From Prochlorococcus sp. AG-459-E08 (GTDB lineage: Bacteria; Cyanobacteriota; Cyanobacteriia; PCC-6307; Cyanobiaceae): DNA of 64,000 bases. The stretch covers positions 1 through 64,000 of the forward strand of contig QCRB01000002.1 of assembly GCA_003209425.1 (NCBI GenBank). Reading direction: 5' to 3'. This document shows, piece by piece, positions 32,017 through 43,123 of the stretch. The first letter of the stretch is position 1. Every line of letters begins with the position of its first letter. Under the pieces are notes generated by a model that saw nothing but the letters and a program-made list of their open reading frames with translations, searched no databases and had not been told where the DNA came from. The position numbers and the translations under genes were made by a program.

Positions 32017-32867
32017 GAATTCACTACAGGCATTGGTCCTCGTCTTTCTTTAGAAATTGATTTTTTTAAAAAACTACATAATTTTGAAGATGAAAGGTCT
32101 AATTTTCCTTTCATTGCTTTTTCTAATGAATTTGATATCGAATCACTAGATTTAAAAAGTAGATTCCAAGTATTTTGAAGCAATTTTAAGTCAAAATCTT
32201 CGTTTCCCATCAAATCACTTCTTTTAATTCCAATCCTATTCAAACCTCTCAATCTTCCTGGATGTCCCTCGGCCAAACAAAAGGGCGGAACATCTCTATC
32301 TACTCTAGTCATTCCTCCAATCATTGCTAAATATCCAATATGTACAAATTGATGAACACCCAAACATCCACCAATGATAGCTTTATCTTCAACCTTTACA
32401 TGGCCTGCAACTTGAACACTATTTGATAAAACTATCCTATTCCCAAGTTCACAATTATGACCTATATGACAATATGCCATTAACAAATTATTATTACCAA
32501 TAATAGTTTTTTCGCCTTCATCAGTTGCTTTATTGATAGTTACGCATTCTCTAAAGGTATTATTATCTCCGATAATTACCTCAGTAGCGGCACCTTTATA
32601 TTTCAGATCTTGGGGATCAAGGCCTATAAATACATTTGGGAAAACTTTATTATAAATTCCAATTTGAGTTCTTCCTGTAATAACAGCATTCGGCCCTATT
32701 ACTGTTCCTTCCCCAATAGTCACCTCAGGACCCACAATAGCTCCCTGAGAGATAATTACTCCATCATGCAATTCAGCACTTGGATCCACAGAAGCATTTG
32801 GATGAACTTTAGTACCACTAAAGCTTGATCTTAATTCATTATTCTTATTCTCCATATACCTAATCAA
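32013..32867 (-). CDS. lpxA: UDP-N-acetylglucosamine acyltransferase
   Basis: Left-handed beta-helix hexapeptides; [30 protein letters not shown]. Confidence 0.96.
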   Translation of the reverse strand: MIRYMENKNNELRSSFSGTKVHPNASVDPSAELHDGVIISQGAIVGPEVTIGEGTVIGPNAVITGRTQIGIYNKVFPNVFIGLDPQDLKYKGAATEVIIGDNNTFRECVTINKATDEGEKTIIGNNNLLMAYCHIGHNCELGNRIVLSNSVQVAGHVKVEDKAIIGGCLGVHQFVHIGYLAMIGGMTRVDRDVPPFCLAEGHPGRLRGLNRIGIKRSDLMGNEDFDLKLLQNTWNLLFKSSDSISNSLEKAMKGKLDLSSSKLCSFLKKSISKERRGPMPVVNS

Positions 32868-33318
32868 CTAATGAGAACATTAATTCCCCAGCACAAACTA
32901 ACTTCCCATCAACATGTGCCTCACCTTTAATCTTGCCAAATCTTTGTCTTTTAATGCTCAGTAGTTCACAAGTAATTATCAATTGATCTCCAGGTACAAC
33001 AGGTCTCCTAAATTTAACATTATTTATTCCCGCAAAGACAAAAAGTCCCCTAGGAAGATCAGGCATTTGCGTTACTATGATTCCCCCAACTTGAGCCATT
33101 GATTCAACAATAAGAACTCCTGGCATTAAGGGGCGATCAGGAAAGTGTCCTTGAAATTGAGGCTCATTTATAGTTACATTTTTTATTGCAACAGCCCGCT
33201 CCCCAGGAATATGCTCTATGACTTTATCCACAAGAGCAAAAGGATATCTGTGGGGTAATAAACCTAGTATGTTCTCAGAGGAGAGTTGATTATTTTCTCT
33301 TGATGAATTCTTTTCCAA
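32860..33318 (-). CDS. fabZ: (3R)-hydroxyacyl-ACP dehydratase
   Basis: [35 protein letters not shown]. Confidence 0.97.
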   Translation of the reverse strand: MEKNSSRENNQLSSENILGLLPHRYPFALVDKVIEHIPGERAVAIKNVTINEPQFQGHFPDRPLMPGVLIVESMAQVGGIIVTQMPDLPRGLFVFAGINNVKFRRPVVPGDQLIITCELLSIKRQRFGKIKGEAHVDGKLVCAGELMFSLVD

Positions 33319-33335
33319 AACAATTAAAAATAAAG

Positions 33336-34172
33336 TTAATTTTTTAAGGATGAGGCCAATAAAGCATTTAAAGAATGTGATCCTTTATAAACTAAAATTT
33401 GGGCCTTAGGTAACCCTACCAAAGCCAAGTCCCCAATTAGGTCTAAAATTTTATGTCTTATAGGTTCATTATCAAATCTTAATGGTGGATTAACCCATCC
33501 ATCACCATTACAAACGAGAGCATTTTCCAAACTTCCCCCTTTTATTAATCCAAGTTCACTTAATTCTTGAAATTGATCCTTAAAACCAAATGTTCTAGCC
33601 GGAGCAATCATTTCAACGTAACTTTTTGGATTTAAGTCAATCACAAAAGTTTGATTCCCAATAGCTTTATAAGAAAAACTTATAGTAGAAACAATTGTCG
33701 TTTCTTCAGAGGGAGTTGCAGCTATTACTGAACCTTCTTTATTTAAAATTATTGAATCATTAATCTGTCGAAAGAAATTATCTGGTTTAGGTGCCTTTTT
33801 AATCCCTACTTTTTCAAATGCTCTAACCCACTGAATTGACGATCCATCCAAAAGCGGTATCTCTTTCCCATCAACCTCAATATGAATATAACTTAAGCCA
33901 CACCCAGCCAATGAAGATAATAAATGCTCAATAGTATATAAATTTCTTCCTCTTAATTTAACCGCTGTACAAAGCATCGTACTTCCAATTAAATCTTGAG
34001 TAAGTTTAAAAATCTCGTTAGGTTTATCCCGAAAAGAAACATAATATCCTTCTTTTTCGTAAGAAGAAATTGTAACTCTTGTTTTTTCTCCACTATGAAG
34101 GCCTATACCTTCCTTGGAAATAACACCAGCTAAGGTATAGCAAGAATCATAATTAGTAGGCCAAGAAAACAC
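33336..34172 (-). CDS. lpxC: UDP-3-O-acyl-N-acetylglucosamine deacetylase
   Basis: [43 protein letters not shown]. Confidence 0.96.
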   Translation of the reverse strand: MFSWPTNYDSCYTLAGVISKEGIGLHSGEKTRVTISSYEKEGYYVSFRDKPNEIFKLTQDLIGSTMLCTAVKLRGRNLYTIEHLLSSLAGCGLSYIHIEVDGKEIPLLDGSSIQWVRAFEKVGIKKAPKPDNFFRQINDSIILNKEGSVIAATPSEETTIVSTISFSYKAIGNQTFVIDLNPKSYVEMIAPARTFGFKDQFQELSELGLIKGGSLENALVCNGDGWVNPPLRFDNEPIRHKILDLIGDLALVGLPKAQILVYKGSHSLNALLASSLKN

Positions 34173-36305
34173 TTAAAACTTCCATCCAACTCCAAGAGTA
34201 TATCTCCAATCTTCACTAAGGTTCTTACTTGCAACATCTAATCTTAATGGACCAATTGGTGTTTTTATTCCTACTCCCCCTCCAAGCGAATAACCAGAAC
34301 CTGATTTCTGCAATAATTTTCCAGGTTTTCCTGGTACGTCCTTTTGAGAACCTAAATCACTTCCTGCATCAACGAATAAAGCTCCTGATATCATTCTCCA
34401 AACAGGAAATCTATATTCTACTGTAGCTTCAACAAAACTCTTACTTACAGCCAAATCACAAGATCCCCAACCTCTAACAGATGATGTGCCTCCCATACAA
34501 AATGCTTCATAAGGAGGTAAATCCCCTAAAATTGTTCCAGCTTGAATTTGAAATCCAATAGCTTGAGGACAATCTTCACTAGAATCATTACCTGACTTAC
34601 ATGCTTTAGTTAAATTTATCAATTTTGTTGGTATAAAAAATGAATATGAAGCTTTCATTCTATTAAAAGTTGGAGAATTTTTTCCAACTGAAAAAAATTG
34701 CTCAGTACCTAGACTAAATTTATTTCCTGAAGTTGGATTTACAGCATTATTCAAATTATTTCTAGAAGCGCTTGCAATAACACTGACCAATGTATTTTCT
34801 TCAGGACAAGACCCATCAGATGGAGTAAATCCAATACATATGATGTCACTTATATTACCTGAGGTTGGAGTCATGTCACCATAGGGTTTTTTGTTACTAT
34901 TACTATCCATCATTTCTACTTTCTTTAAATTCATACCCGCAAGAACTCTCCATTTAGAAACCTTAAATGGATCTCCTCCATTAAGAGGTCTTGAGAAAGA
35001 AAACCCACCTCCTGTTTTTTGCAAAACTATTGATGAAAGAGCATCAGAGGTAGAAGTTGTTGTATTATCTACAGCGTATATTCTCCCATTTTTTTCACTT
35101 TTAAATTCTTGTGGATAGTCTCTACTCAAAAAAATGTTTGTTCTAAAAGCTGTTTTGTGTTTGTCACCTTTTATCCATGGATCAAGTAAAGAAAAATTGT
35201 AGGTAGTAGAATATTCCCCAAAATTTAAATTGAGATTTGTAGACCACGCTCGCCCTAATGCATTAGTTTCCTGTAAACCAACCGTAGCAAAGATACCTGA
35301 GCTATTACTATAACCAAGTCCGCCTGTTAATGATCCTGTTCTTTGCTCGCTTAAATCTAAAAAAATTATAACTTGGCCAGGATTTGTATTATCAGGACCG
35401 AGAGATACCTTAACATCATCAAATAAGGATGTTGCATAGAGTCGACTGATATCAGCTTCTAAAGTTTTTCTATTAAAAATTGTGCCAGGTTTTGTTTTTA
35501 ACTCTCTTTTTACAACCCAATCTTTTGTTTTTCCTTTTCTAGGTTTTCCATCAATAATAGATTCACCATCAGATCCTGGAAATCTTAACTTTATGTCGGA
35601 TATGATTCCTTCAGAAACGATTAATGTAACTATTCCGTTTTCAGAGATTCTATCTGGGCCATTAATTCTTGCTAAAGAATAACCTTCACTTTCATAACGC
35701 TTTTTTATTATTTCTATCTTATTTTGTAATTCATTTATATTTAGAGTCGTGCCATAAAAATTTTTAAAGATATTATCCACATATTCATCAGAAATTATTG
35801 AATTTTTTGGTTTAAGATCAACTTTCTTCAAAATTGGATTAGGGACTACATTAACAATTAGCCTTGCCCCTAATGGTCCATCTTGAGATTTTATTTTAAC
35901 TCCTGAAAACCAACCACTTGCATATATTGCATTTAAGTCTTGATTTAAATCTTGATTATTAACAATACTTCCTGGCTTTATTTTCATAGAATCATATGCA
36001 GCCAGCTCAAGTTTTCTACCCTCAGGATGATTTTCCCAACCTTCGATAATAATTTCTGATATGAGAACACTTTCTTGATTAATATTTTTTTTATTTTCTG
36101 CAATAAAGAAATTTTTCTCGTTTTGTATATCAAAGTCTTGAAATAAACCATTCATAATTTTGTTTATTTCTAACTTTTTTATGGATTGATCAATTTCATT
36201 TGGCAAATACTTAGCAGCCAGCTCTAAATTATTTGATATCAAAATCAAAGGGGGGCAGGCAACATTTGTGAAAATCTTTCTAAATTTTAAAAAATGTTTT
36301 TGCAT
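34173..36305 (-). CDS. bamA: Omp85/BamA family outer membrane assembly protein
   Basis: POTRA-like repeats; GGTSSVRGWGSCDL and C-terminal beta-barrel ending LGVGWKF. Confidence 0.93.
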   Translation of the reverse strand: MQKHFLKFRKIFTNVACPPLILISNNLELAAKYLPNEIDQSIKKLEINKIMNGLFQDFDIQNEKNFFIAENKKNINQESVLISEIIIEGWENHPEGRKLELAAYDSMKIKPGSIVNNQDLNQDLNAIYASGWFSGVKIKSQDGPLGARLIVNVVPNPILKKVDLKPKNSIISDEYVDNIFKNFYGTTLNINELQNKIEIIKKRYESEGYSLARINGPDRISENGIVTLIVSEGIISDIKLRFPGSDGESIIDGKPRKGKTKDWVVKRELKTKPGTIFNRKTLEADISRLYATSLFDDVKVSLGPDNTNPGQVIIFLDLSEQRTGSLTGGLGYSNSSGIFATVGLQETNALGRAWSTNLNLNFGEYSTTYNFSLLDPWIKGDKHKTAFRTNIFLSRDYPQEFKSEKNGRIYAVDNTTTSTSDALSSIVLQKTGGGFSFSRPLNGGDPFKVSKWRVLAGMNLKKVEMMDSNSNKKPYGDMTPTSGNISDIICIGFTPSDGSCPEENTLVSVIASASRNNLNNAVNPTSGNKFSLGTEQFFSVGKNSPTFNRMKASYSFFIPTKLINLTKACKSGNDSSEDCPQAIGFQIQAGTILGDLPPYEAFCMGGTSSVRGWGSCDLAVSKSFVEATVEYRFPVWRMISGALFVDAGSDLGSQKDVPGKPGKLLQKSGSGYSLGGGVGIKTPIGPLRLDVASKNLSEDWRYTLGVGWKF

Positions 36306-36349
36306 AGTAATGTTAATTGAGGTAAATAAATCATTTTTTATTGAATGAG

Positions 36350-37078
36350 TTAAATGAAATCGTTAATTCTTCTGTTAATTTCACTATAAGCTTCAATTAG
36401 ACCACCTAAATCATTTCTAAATCTATCTTTGTCTAGACTTACAATTGTATCATTTTTCTGATTAAGATCCCACAATCTACAATTATCAGGACTTATTTCA
36501 TCGCCAAGAACTATTTTATTTTTGTCATCATAACCAAACTCCAATTTGAAATCTACAAGTTGAATCTGAATATTTCTAAAAAAACTTTTCAGGATTCCAT
36601 TAATTTTTAGAGTTAAATCTATTACTAATTCTAAATCCTTAGAACTTATTATGTTCATTAATTCAATTCTATCTTTTGTAATAAGCGGATCATTAAGTTC
36701 ATCATTTTTAAGATAAATATCGATTAATGGTTTTGTTAGATCAGTGCCAGATTCAATAGTAGTTTGTTTGCATAACGAACCATAAGCTTTATTTCTCAGA
36801 ACAATTTCTAAGGGAATTATTTTTATTTTTTGTGAAATCATTGTATTTTCATTTTTAAGTTTAATGAAGTGAGTTGGGATATTATTATTTTTTAGAAGTT
36901 CAAAAATTCTTGCGCTTATTAGGCAATTTAGTTTACCCTTGCCTTCAAATTTATCTTTTTTCAACGCATTAAAAGCTGTAGCATCATCTTTGAATTCAAT
37001 TATTACTTTATCTGGATCATCATGAGAAAAAACTTTTTTTGCTTTGCCTTCATAAATTAATTCATATTTCTTATTCAT
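36350..37078 (-). CDS. purC: phosphoribosylaminoimidazole-succinocarboxamide synthase
   Basis: YEGKAKKVF, PLEIVLRNKAYGS, KLEFGYDDKNKIVLGDEISPDNCRLWD. Confidence 0.96.
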   Translation of the reverse strand: MNKKYELIYEGKAKKVFSHDDPDKVIIEFKDDATAFNALKKDKFEGKGKLNCLISARIFELLKNNNIPTHFIKLKNENTMISQKIKIIPLEIVLRNKAYGSLCKQTTIESGTDLTKPLIDIYLKNDELNDPLITKDRIELMNIISSKDLELVIDLTLKINGILKSFFRNIQIQLVDFKLEFGYDDKNKIVLGDEISPDNCRLWDLNQKNDTIVSLDKDRFRNDLGGLIEAYSEINRRINDFI

Positions 37079-37212
37079 GAATTTAAGACCTCATTTAATT
37101 ACTAAAAGTACCATTTTTAATTAACATATTTATTAGAAACCAAATTTTAAAAAAGTTAATTTAATCTTAACTAATTATTCATCTAAACCTCATAACCCTC
37201 AAAAACAAATTT

Positions 37213-38544
37213 ATGAGTATTAATTCAAAAAGTTCTAAAAGCTTCAAAAGATTAGAAAATATCTTAATAATTGGAAATGGTGGGAGAGAAAATTCTTTAG
37301 CCTGGGCTATTCAAAAAAATAAACTAATAAAAAAAGTTTATTTGATACCTGGTAACGCTGGATCAGAAAGAATAAATAAATGTGAAAGAATAAAAATTGA
37401 TATAAATAATAACAATGAATTAATCGAAAAGCTTGTTTTTTTAAAAATAGATTTAATTGTAATAGGACCAGAAACCCCTTTAGCCAATGGATTAGCCGAT
37501 TTTCTTCGCAAAGAAGACTTTAAGGTTTTTGGTCCTGGTAAAGATGGAGCAAAATTAGAATACAGCAAATCTTGGGCAAAGGAATTTATGCGAGACGCTA
37601 ATATTCCAACTTCAAACTTTTGGAAAGTCAATTCACTAGAGGAGGCCAAAAAAATTATCTATTCTTCATCGACTCCCCTCGTAGTAAAAGCGGATGGATT
37701 AGCTTCAGGTAAAGGTGTTTTTATTCCCGATTCAAAAGACGAATGTTTAAAAGCAGCAGAATCAATTTTTAATGGTAAGTTTGGCAACTCTGGGAATTTA
37801 GTAGTTTTAGAAGAAAAAATTCAGGGTCCAGAAGTTTCTATTTTTGCTTTATGTGATGGAGAAAGATACAAATTACTTCCAACAGCACAAGATCACAAAC
37901 GTCTCAATGAGCATGATAAAGGTCCAAATACAGGAGGAATGGGAGCTTATTCCCCTGCTCCGTTGCTAACAGAAGATTACCTTGAAAGAATTGTTAGAGA
38001 GATAATTGAACCGACAATAAATGAACTTAATAAAAAAAATATAGACTACAAAGGAGTAATTTATTTTGGATTAATGATCACAAAATTTGGGCCAAAAGTT
38101 ATAGAATATAATTGCAGATTTGGTGATCCTGAATGCCAAACAATAATGCCTTTAATGGATCAAAATTTTGTATTTCTTTTAGAAAAATGCGCAATGGGAA
38201 ATTTAAGTGGCGATGAAAAAATTGATACTTCTGGGAAAGTTAGTGGTTGTGTAATAGCCACCTCAAAAGGCTACCCTCAAGAATATAAAACTGGCTTACC
38301 AATAAACATAGGGAAGATTGATTCGAATGATTGTCAAATTTTCGACTCTGGTACCTCTTTAAGTAAAAATGGTGAGTTGTTAACTGACGGAGGAAGAGTA
38401 TTAAGTATTGTCTGCCAACATAAGGATTTCGATATGGTTTTCGAAAAAGCATACAAAAATTTAAGACAAATAAATTTTGATGGTATTTACTTTAGAAAAG
38501 ACATAGGTCATCAAGTAAGAAAAAACTTTTCTAAGGAGAATTAG
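37213..38544 (+). CDS. purD: phosphoribosylamine--glycine ligase
   Basis: IIGNGGRENSLAWA, VKADGLASGKGV, QDHKRLNEHDKGPNTGGMGAYSPAP. Confidence 0.97.
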   Translation: MSINSKSSKSFKRLENILIIGNGGRENSLAWAIQKNKLIKKVYLIPGNAGSERINKCERIKIDINNNNELIEKLVFLKIDLIVIGPETPLANGLADFLRKEDFKVFGPGKDGAKLEYSKSWAKEFMRDANIPTSNFWKVNSLEEAKKIIYSSSTPLVVKADGLASGKGVFIPDSKDECLKAAESIFNGKFGNSGNLVVLEEKIQGPEVSIFALCDGERYKLLPTAQDHKRLNEHDKGPNTGGMGAYSPAPLLTEDYLERIVREIIEPTINELNKKNIDYKGVIYFGLMITKFGPKVIEYNCRFGDPECQTIMPLMDQNFVFLLEKCAMGNLSGDEKIDTSGKVSGCVIATSKGYPQEYKTGLPINIGKIDSNDCQIFDSGTSLSKNGELLTDGGRVLSIVCQHKDFDMVFEKAYKNLRQINFDGIYFRKDIGHQVRKNFSKEN

Positions 38545-38548
38545 TCTT

Positions 38549-40615
38549 ATGGTAGATGCCAATAATCGAGAAAGTAAAGAATATCAACTCACTCCAAATG
38601 AGGATTTTAAAAATAACTATTGGATCAACAGATTCCTTTCTTGGTGGAGTGGTTTTAGTTTAAGAACAAAATTATTAGCAATAGCTACTCTAGTTGTAAG
38701 TCTACTAATGACAGGAATAACATTTTTTGCTTTAAATAGCATTCAAAGGGATGCAGGAATGAACGACACTAGATATGCCAGAGATCTGGGATTATTGTTA
38801 TCGGGTAATGTCACAGAATTAGTTGCTAACAACCAAAAAAAAGAAATTTCAAATGTAGCCGAAAAGTTTTGGAGATCAAGTCGAAATTTACGTTACATTT
38901 TTTTTACTGATGCCGAAGACATAGTTCAACTTGGTATACCGATTAGTGCCACGCCAACAAGTTCAGACAGTCAATTTCAGCTCACTAGAAGATTAAAACT
39001 ACCATCAGAATTAAAAAAAAGACCACAATTCCCCCTAGTTAGGCAACACGTAACACCCCAAGGGCAAGTAACTGATGTGTTTGTCCCTATGTTATGGAAA
39101 GGAAAATATCTTGGGACTTTAGCTTTAGGAGTTACACCTAATAAAAAAGCATTAGCCAGTGCTTCTCTAACAAGAGAAGTTACGATAGCTGTTTTTATTT
39201 CTATTTGGGTTCTAGTAATACTAGGAGCAGTATTCAACGCTTTGACAATTACTAGACCCGTAAGAGAGTTAGTAAGAGGTGTTAGGGAAATTTCCAAGGG
39301 AAACTTTAAATCCAGAATCTCTCTACCTATGACAGGAGATCTAGGGGAACTTTTAAATGGCTTTAATAGAATGGCCACTCAGCTAGAAAATTATGACGAG
39401 GCAAATATTGAAGAACTCAAGGCCGCTCAAATAAAGCAGCAATCACTAATAGCTACTATGGCAGATGGTGCAATTTTATTGGATTCCAAAGGAAAAATTG
39501 TACTTACTAATCCAACTGCAAAACGATTATTTCGCTGGGAAGGAAGATTCTTAGAGGGAAAATATTTCTTAAATGAGATCCCAGAAATATTATCTAATGA
39601 CTTACACACAAATATAGAATCTATTTTAAAAAGAGAAAAGGAGAAAGATGATTTAAGGTTCAGCTTAGGGGAACCTGCTAGGACTTTAAGAATTGTCTTA
39701 CAATCAGTCCTAGATACAAATAAAGTTGAATTAAAGGGGATTGCTGTCACAATTCAAGATCTAACAAGAGAAGTAGAATTAAATGCGGCACAAAACAGAT
39801 TTATTAGTAATGTTTCTCATGAATTGAGGACTCCACTTTTTAATATCAAAAGTTATGTGGAAACTTTATATGATTTAAAAGATCAACTTTCTAATGAAGA
39901 GCAACTTGAATTTCTGGGTATTGCAAATTCAGAGACTGATAGGCTTACGAGACTTGTGAATGATGTATTAGATTTATCAAGATTGGAATCAGGGAAAATA
40001 ATTCAACTAGAGGAAATGGATATAAAAACAGCAATTGAACAGACTCTTAGAAATTACAGACTTAATGCTACAGAAAAAAATGTCTCATTGGCTCATGAGA
40101 TAGAAGAAACTATCCCTTCAATTCTTGGAAATTTTGATTTACTTTTACAAGTTTTTGATAATTTACTTGGCAATGGATTGAAATTCAGTCCAAAAAACAG
40201 CAACCTAATGATTAGAGCTTATACTTGGCCAGATACTTGTCCAGCCCTCCCCCCAAATGATAGCGATGAAGGAGCCCCTCAATGCGAATTAGTTTCACCA
40301 TTACCAAAAGTGAGAATTGAAATAGCTGATACAGGATCAGGCATTTCACAAGCAGATCAAGAGAAGATCTTTGACCGTTTTTATAGAGTAGAAAATTCTG
40401 TTCATACTGAGCAAGGAACAGGTTTAGGGTTGTCGATAGTGAGAGGAATAATTGAAAAACATGGTGGGGAAATTCGTATGGCTAGTGAATTAGGAGTTGG
40501 AACAACCTTCTGGTTCGATTTATCATTGGCATATTCTGATAAAGATGAATTATTGACTCAAACTATTAATAATACCGATACTTTATCAAGAGGAGAGATC
40601 AGTGAAATTAACTAA
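38549..40615 (+). CDS. nblS: NblS/Hik33-like sensor histidine kinase
   Basis: TM-extracytoplasmic-TM, HAMP (ITRPVRELVRGVREISKGNF), PAS region, HELRTPLFNIKSYVETL H-box, GTGLGLSIVRGIIEKHGG. Confidence 0.85.
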   Translation: MVDANNRESKEYQLTPNEDFKNNYWINRFLSWWSGFSLRTKLLAIATLVVSLLMTGITFFALNSIQRDAGMNDTRYARDLGLLLSGNVTELVANNQKKEISNVAEKFWRSSRNLRYIFFTDAEDIVQLGIPISATPTSSDSQFQLTRRLKLPSELKKRPQFPLVRQHVTPQGQVTDVFVPMLWKGKYLGTLALGVTPNKKALASASLTREVTIAVFISIWVLVILGAVFNALTITRPVRELVRGVREISKGNFKSRISLPMTGDLGELLNGFNRMATQLENYDEANIEELKAAQIKQQSLIATMADGAILLDSKGKIVLTNPTAKRLFRWEGRFLEGKYFLNEIPEILSNDLHTNIESILKREKEKDDLRFSLGEPARTLRIVLQSVLDTNKVELKGIAVTIQDLTREVELNAAQNRFISNVSHELRTPLFNIKSYVETLYDLKDQLSNEEQLEFLGIANSETDRLTRLVNDVLDLSRLESGKIIQLEEMDIKTAIEQTLRNYRLNATEKNVSLAHEIEETIPSILGNFDLLLQVFDNLLGNGLKFSPKNSNLMIRAYTWPDTCPALPPNDSDEGAPQCELVSPLPKVRIEIADTGSGISQADQEKIFDRFYRVENSVHTEQGTGLGLSIVRGIIEKHGGEIRMASELGVGTTFWFDLSLAYSDKDELLTQTINNTDTLSRGEISEIN

Positions 40616-42141
40616 TTATCCTCTAATCCTTTAAAAACATTTTGAACATTTTGATCAGGAACAATTCTATGGGGAGCACCACTAAAAATCTGCTCAAAGT
40701 TTGAAAAAGAATCTTTTATTTCTGGTCCTCTGTTAGTAATAATAAATTCTCTTATTCGTTTATCATGCCATGATCCTCGCATTTTAAAAACATTCAAAGC
40801 TCTAGCCATCTCACCTTTTATTTCAACATATTGGAGCAATAATATAGTGTCTGTAATTGTTGATATGTGGGAATCAGTAATAGAATGGCTTCCCATGAAT
40901 TCTTCTGCAGTATTAGTAAAGAAGCCAGCTATCTCTTCTTGTTTTGTGTAACCAGTAACTGCAATTACAAACTGTCTGAATGCATTTAAACTTACACCTC
41001 TAGCTAACGCCGAGAGAGAATCTATAGCCATCCTCTTTGGTTTAAATTGATTAATTTGCGTTTTTATTATTTGTAAGTGATCTTCCAAACCAGTTGACTC
41101 AGGATATGCACAAATAATTTTTAATAACCCATCACTTTCCATCTTTTCAAAATCTATTCCCCAACTAGTAGCATTCCTAAGCAATTGAGCCCTCGATTCC
41201 TCATATGCAAAAAGTATTGCTCTTTCACTATTGTTATACGCATCTTCTACAAATTTTGATACAAGCATTGTCTTACCTGTACCAGTAGCTCCTGTGGCGA
41301 GGATAATAGAATCTTGAAAATATCCTCCTCCACACATTTCGTCAAGATCTTTAACTCCAGAACTTATCCTAATATTTGAAGATCTTTGTGTAAGTCGCAT
41401 TGCTCCTAGGGCAAATACACTTATACCATCTACACCCATAGTGAATGGATATTCACCTTTCATATGTACAGTGCCTCTCAACTTTAAAACTTCTAAAGTT
41501 CTTCTTCTCTTCTCTGACTCTAAAACATTTCTTAACAAGACAACATTATCAGAAACAAATTCTTCTACCCCATATCTAGCAATAGGACCATAATCATCAA
41601 CTCTTTCTGTAGTCATAACAGTTGTTACTCCTATTTCTTTTAATCTTGCTATTAGTCTAAATATTTCTCTTCTAACAACGTAAATCGCATCATATTGCTG
41701 AAAAACCGCAGTTATTGAGTCTATTGCAACTCTTTTGGCTTTATATTTTCTTATTGCGTAACTAATTCTCTCAATAAGACCAGATAAGTCAAAGTTACCC
41801 GCGACATCTTGACCGTCAGGATCTGGGGAAGCATCCAATATGAATAACTTATTTTGATCAATTAACTCTTGTAAATCCCAACCGAAACTAGCAGCGTTTC
41901 TTATTATATCCAAAGGTGATTCTTCAAATGTAACAAAGATTCCAGGCTCATCAAAATTGCAAATTCCATGGTGCAAGTATTGAAGCGAAAAAACAGTTTT
42001 ACCTGTCCCAGATGTGCCGCTGACTAGTGTACTTCGAGATACAGGCAACCCTCCTCTGCAGACATCATCAAACCCCTCTATGCCGGTAGGTAATTTTTGT
42101 ACTTGCATTTTATCTGATTTGCCAAATTTCTTATCTTTCAT
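40612..42141 (-). CDS. kaiC: circadian clock protein kinase KaiC
   Basis: Two RecA-like domains (SGTSGTGKT, ATGATGTGKT), HISTITDTILLLQYVEI phosphosite region. Confidence 0.98.
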   Translation of the reverse strand: MKDKKFGKSDKMQVQKLPTGIEGFDDVCRGGLPVSRSTLVSGTSGTGKTVFSLQYLHHGICNFDEPGIFVTFEESPLDIIRNAASFGWDLQELIDQNKLFILDASPDPDGQDVAGNFDLSGLIERISYAIRKYKAKRVAIDSITAVFQQYDAIYVVRREIFRLIARLKEIGVTTVMTTERVDDYGPIARYGVEEFVSDNVVLLRNVLESEKRRRTLEVLKLRGTVHMKGEYPFTMGVDGISVFALGAMRLTQRSSNIRISSGVKDLDEMCGGGYFQDSIILATGATGTGKTMLVSKFVEDAYNNSERAILFAYEESRAQLLRNATSWGIDFEKMESDGLLKIICAYPESTGLEDHLQIIKTQINQFKPKRMAIDSLSALARGVSLNAFRQFVIAVTGYTKQEEIAGFFTNTAEEFMGSHSITDSHISTITDTILLLQYVEIKGEMARALNVFKMRGSWHDKRIREFIITNRGPEIKDSFSNFEQIFSGAPHRIVPDQNVQNVFKGLEDN

Positions 42142-42210
42142 AGTTTTGTACTTAAGAAACTCAAATAAAAATAAATACTTAATTTATCTTCATTTAAAAA
42201 ATTTTATTAT

Positions 42211-42528
42211 TTATTTATCTCCACTATATTCAGTTTCAGTTAATTCATCAAAAAGTAGATCCAAACCAATTAAAACTTTCTCTCTATCTGAAAGATCACC
42301 AATTATTCTTCTAACTGGTGGAGGTAAAATTTTAGCTAAGGTTGGTGTAGCTAAAATTTTATCTTCTTCTGCAAGTTGTGGTTGCTTAAGTACATCAATA
42401 ACCTTTAAAGCGTAAACTCCTTTAAATTCATTTTCTAAAATTTCTCTTAAAGTATTCAAAGCCCTCATAGAATTTGGAGTATTCCCAGCGACATAGAGTT
42501 TTAAAATATATGTTTTTCTCGCTGCCAT
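42211..42528 (-). CDS. kaiB: circadian clock protein KaiB
   Basis: [57 protein letters not shown]. Confidence 0.97.
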   Translation of the reverse strand: MAARKTYILKLYVAGNTPNSMRALNTLREILENEFKGVYALKVIDVLKQPQLAEEDKILATPTLAKILPPPVRRIIGDLSDREKVLIGLDLLFDELTETEYSGDK

Positions 42529-42673
42529 ATTTATGGATCCTTAATTTGATTTAAAAGATTTAAAACAACCCTTGACTTATTACACTACAAAATAAGAAAA
42601 TAAACAAACTATATATGATTGCTTATTTGGTTTAATCAAATTATAAATTTGAACCTAATAGCGTCTCCAAGAT

Positions 42674-43114
42674 ATGAAAAATTCTAAAAACTCTTCAAAC
42701 AATTCATCGCAAAGTAATGAATTGTACGCAATCGCTGAGACCTCAGGTCAACAATTTTGGTTCGAAGTCAATCGATACTATGATATTGACAGGTTAAATG
42801 TAAAAGAGAAAGAAAAGATAACACTTGAAAAAGTTTTACTTCTAAAAGACAAAGACTCTATCACTGTTGGAAAACCTTACGTTAAGGATGCAAAAATTGA
42901 ATTAGAAGTAGTCTCACATAAAAGAGATAAGAAAATTCTTGTATACAAAATGCGTCCGAAAAAAAAGACAAGAAGAAAGATGGGACACAGACAAGAACTT
43001 ACAAGAGTTATGGTAAAATCTATTAAAATAGGTAAGAGTACTCCTAAGTCTTCTACTAAAAAGGAAACTATTAAAAAGGACACTAAACCAAAATCCGAAA
43101 AATCAACAAATTAA
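42674..43114 (+). CDS. rplU: 50S ribosomal protein L21
   Basis: YAIAETSGQQFWFEVNRYYDIDRL...VGKPYVKDAKIELEVVSHKRDKKILVYKMRPKKKTRRKMGHRQELTRVMVKSI; upstream of rpmA. Confidence 0.95.
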   Translation: MKNSKNSSNNSSQSNELYAIAETSGQQFWFEVNRYYDIDRLNVKEKEKITLEKVLLLKDKDSITVGKPYVKDAKIELEVVSHKRDKKILVYKMRPKKKTRRKMGHRQELTRVMVKSIKIGKSTPKSSTKKETIKKDTKPKSEKSTN

Positions 43115-43123
43115 ACACTTCTA

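Noticed and set aside
38977-39378. 133-aa minus-strand ORF
   Set aside because: Antisense shadow inside the NblS-like kinase coding region.
42014-42415. 133-aa plus-strand ORF spanning kaiC/kaiB
   Set aside because: Antisense to two well-supported genes; no family features.
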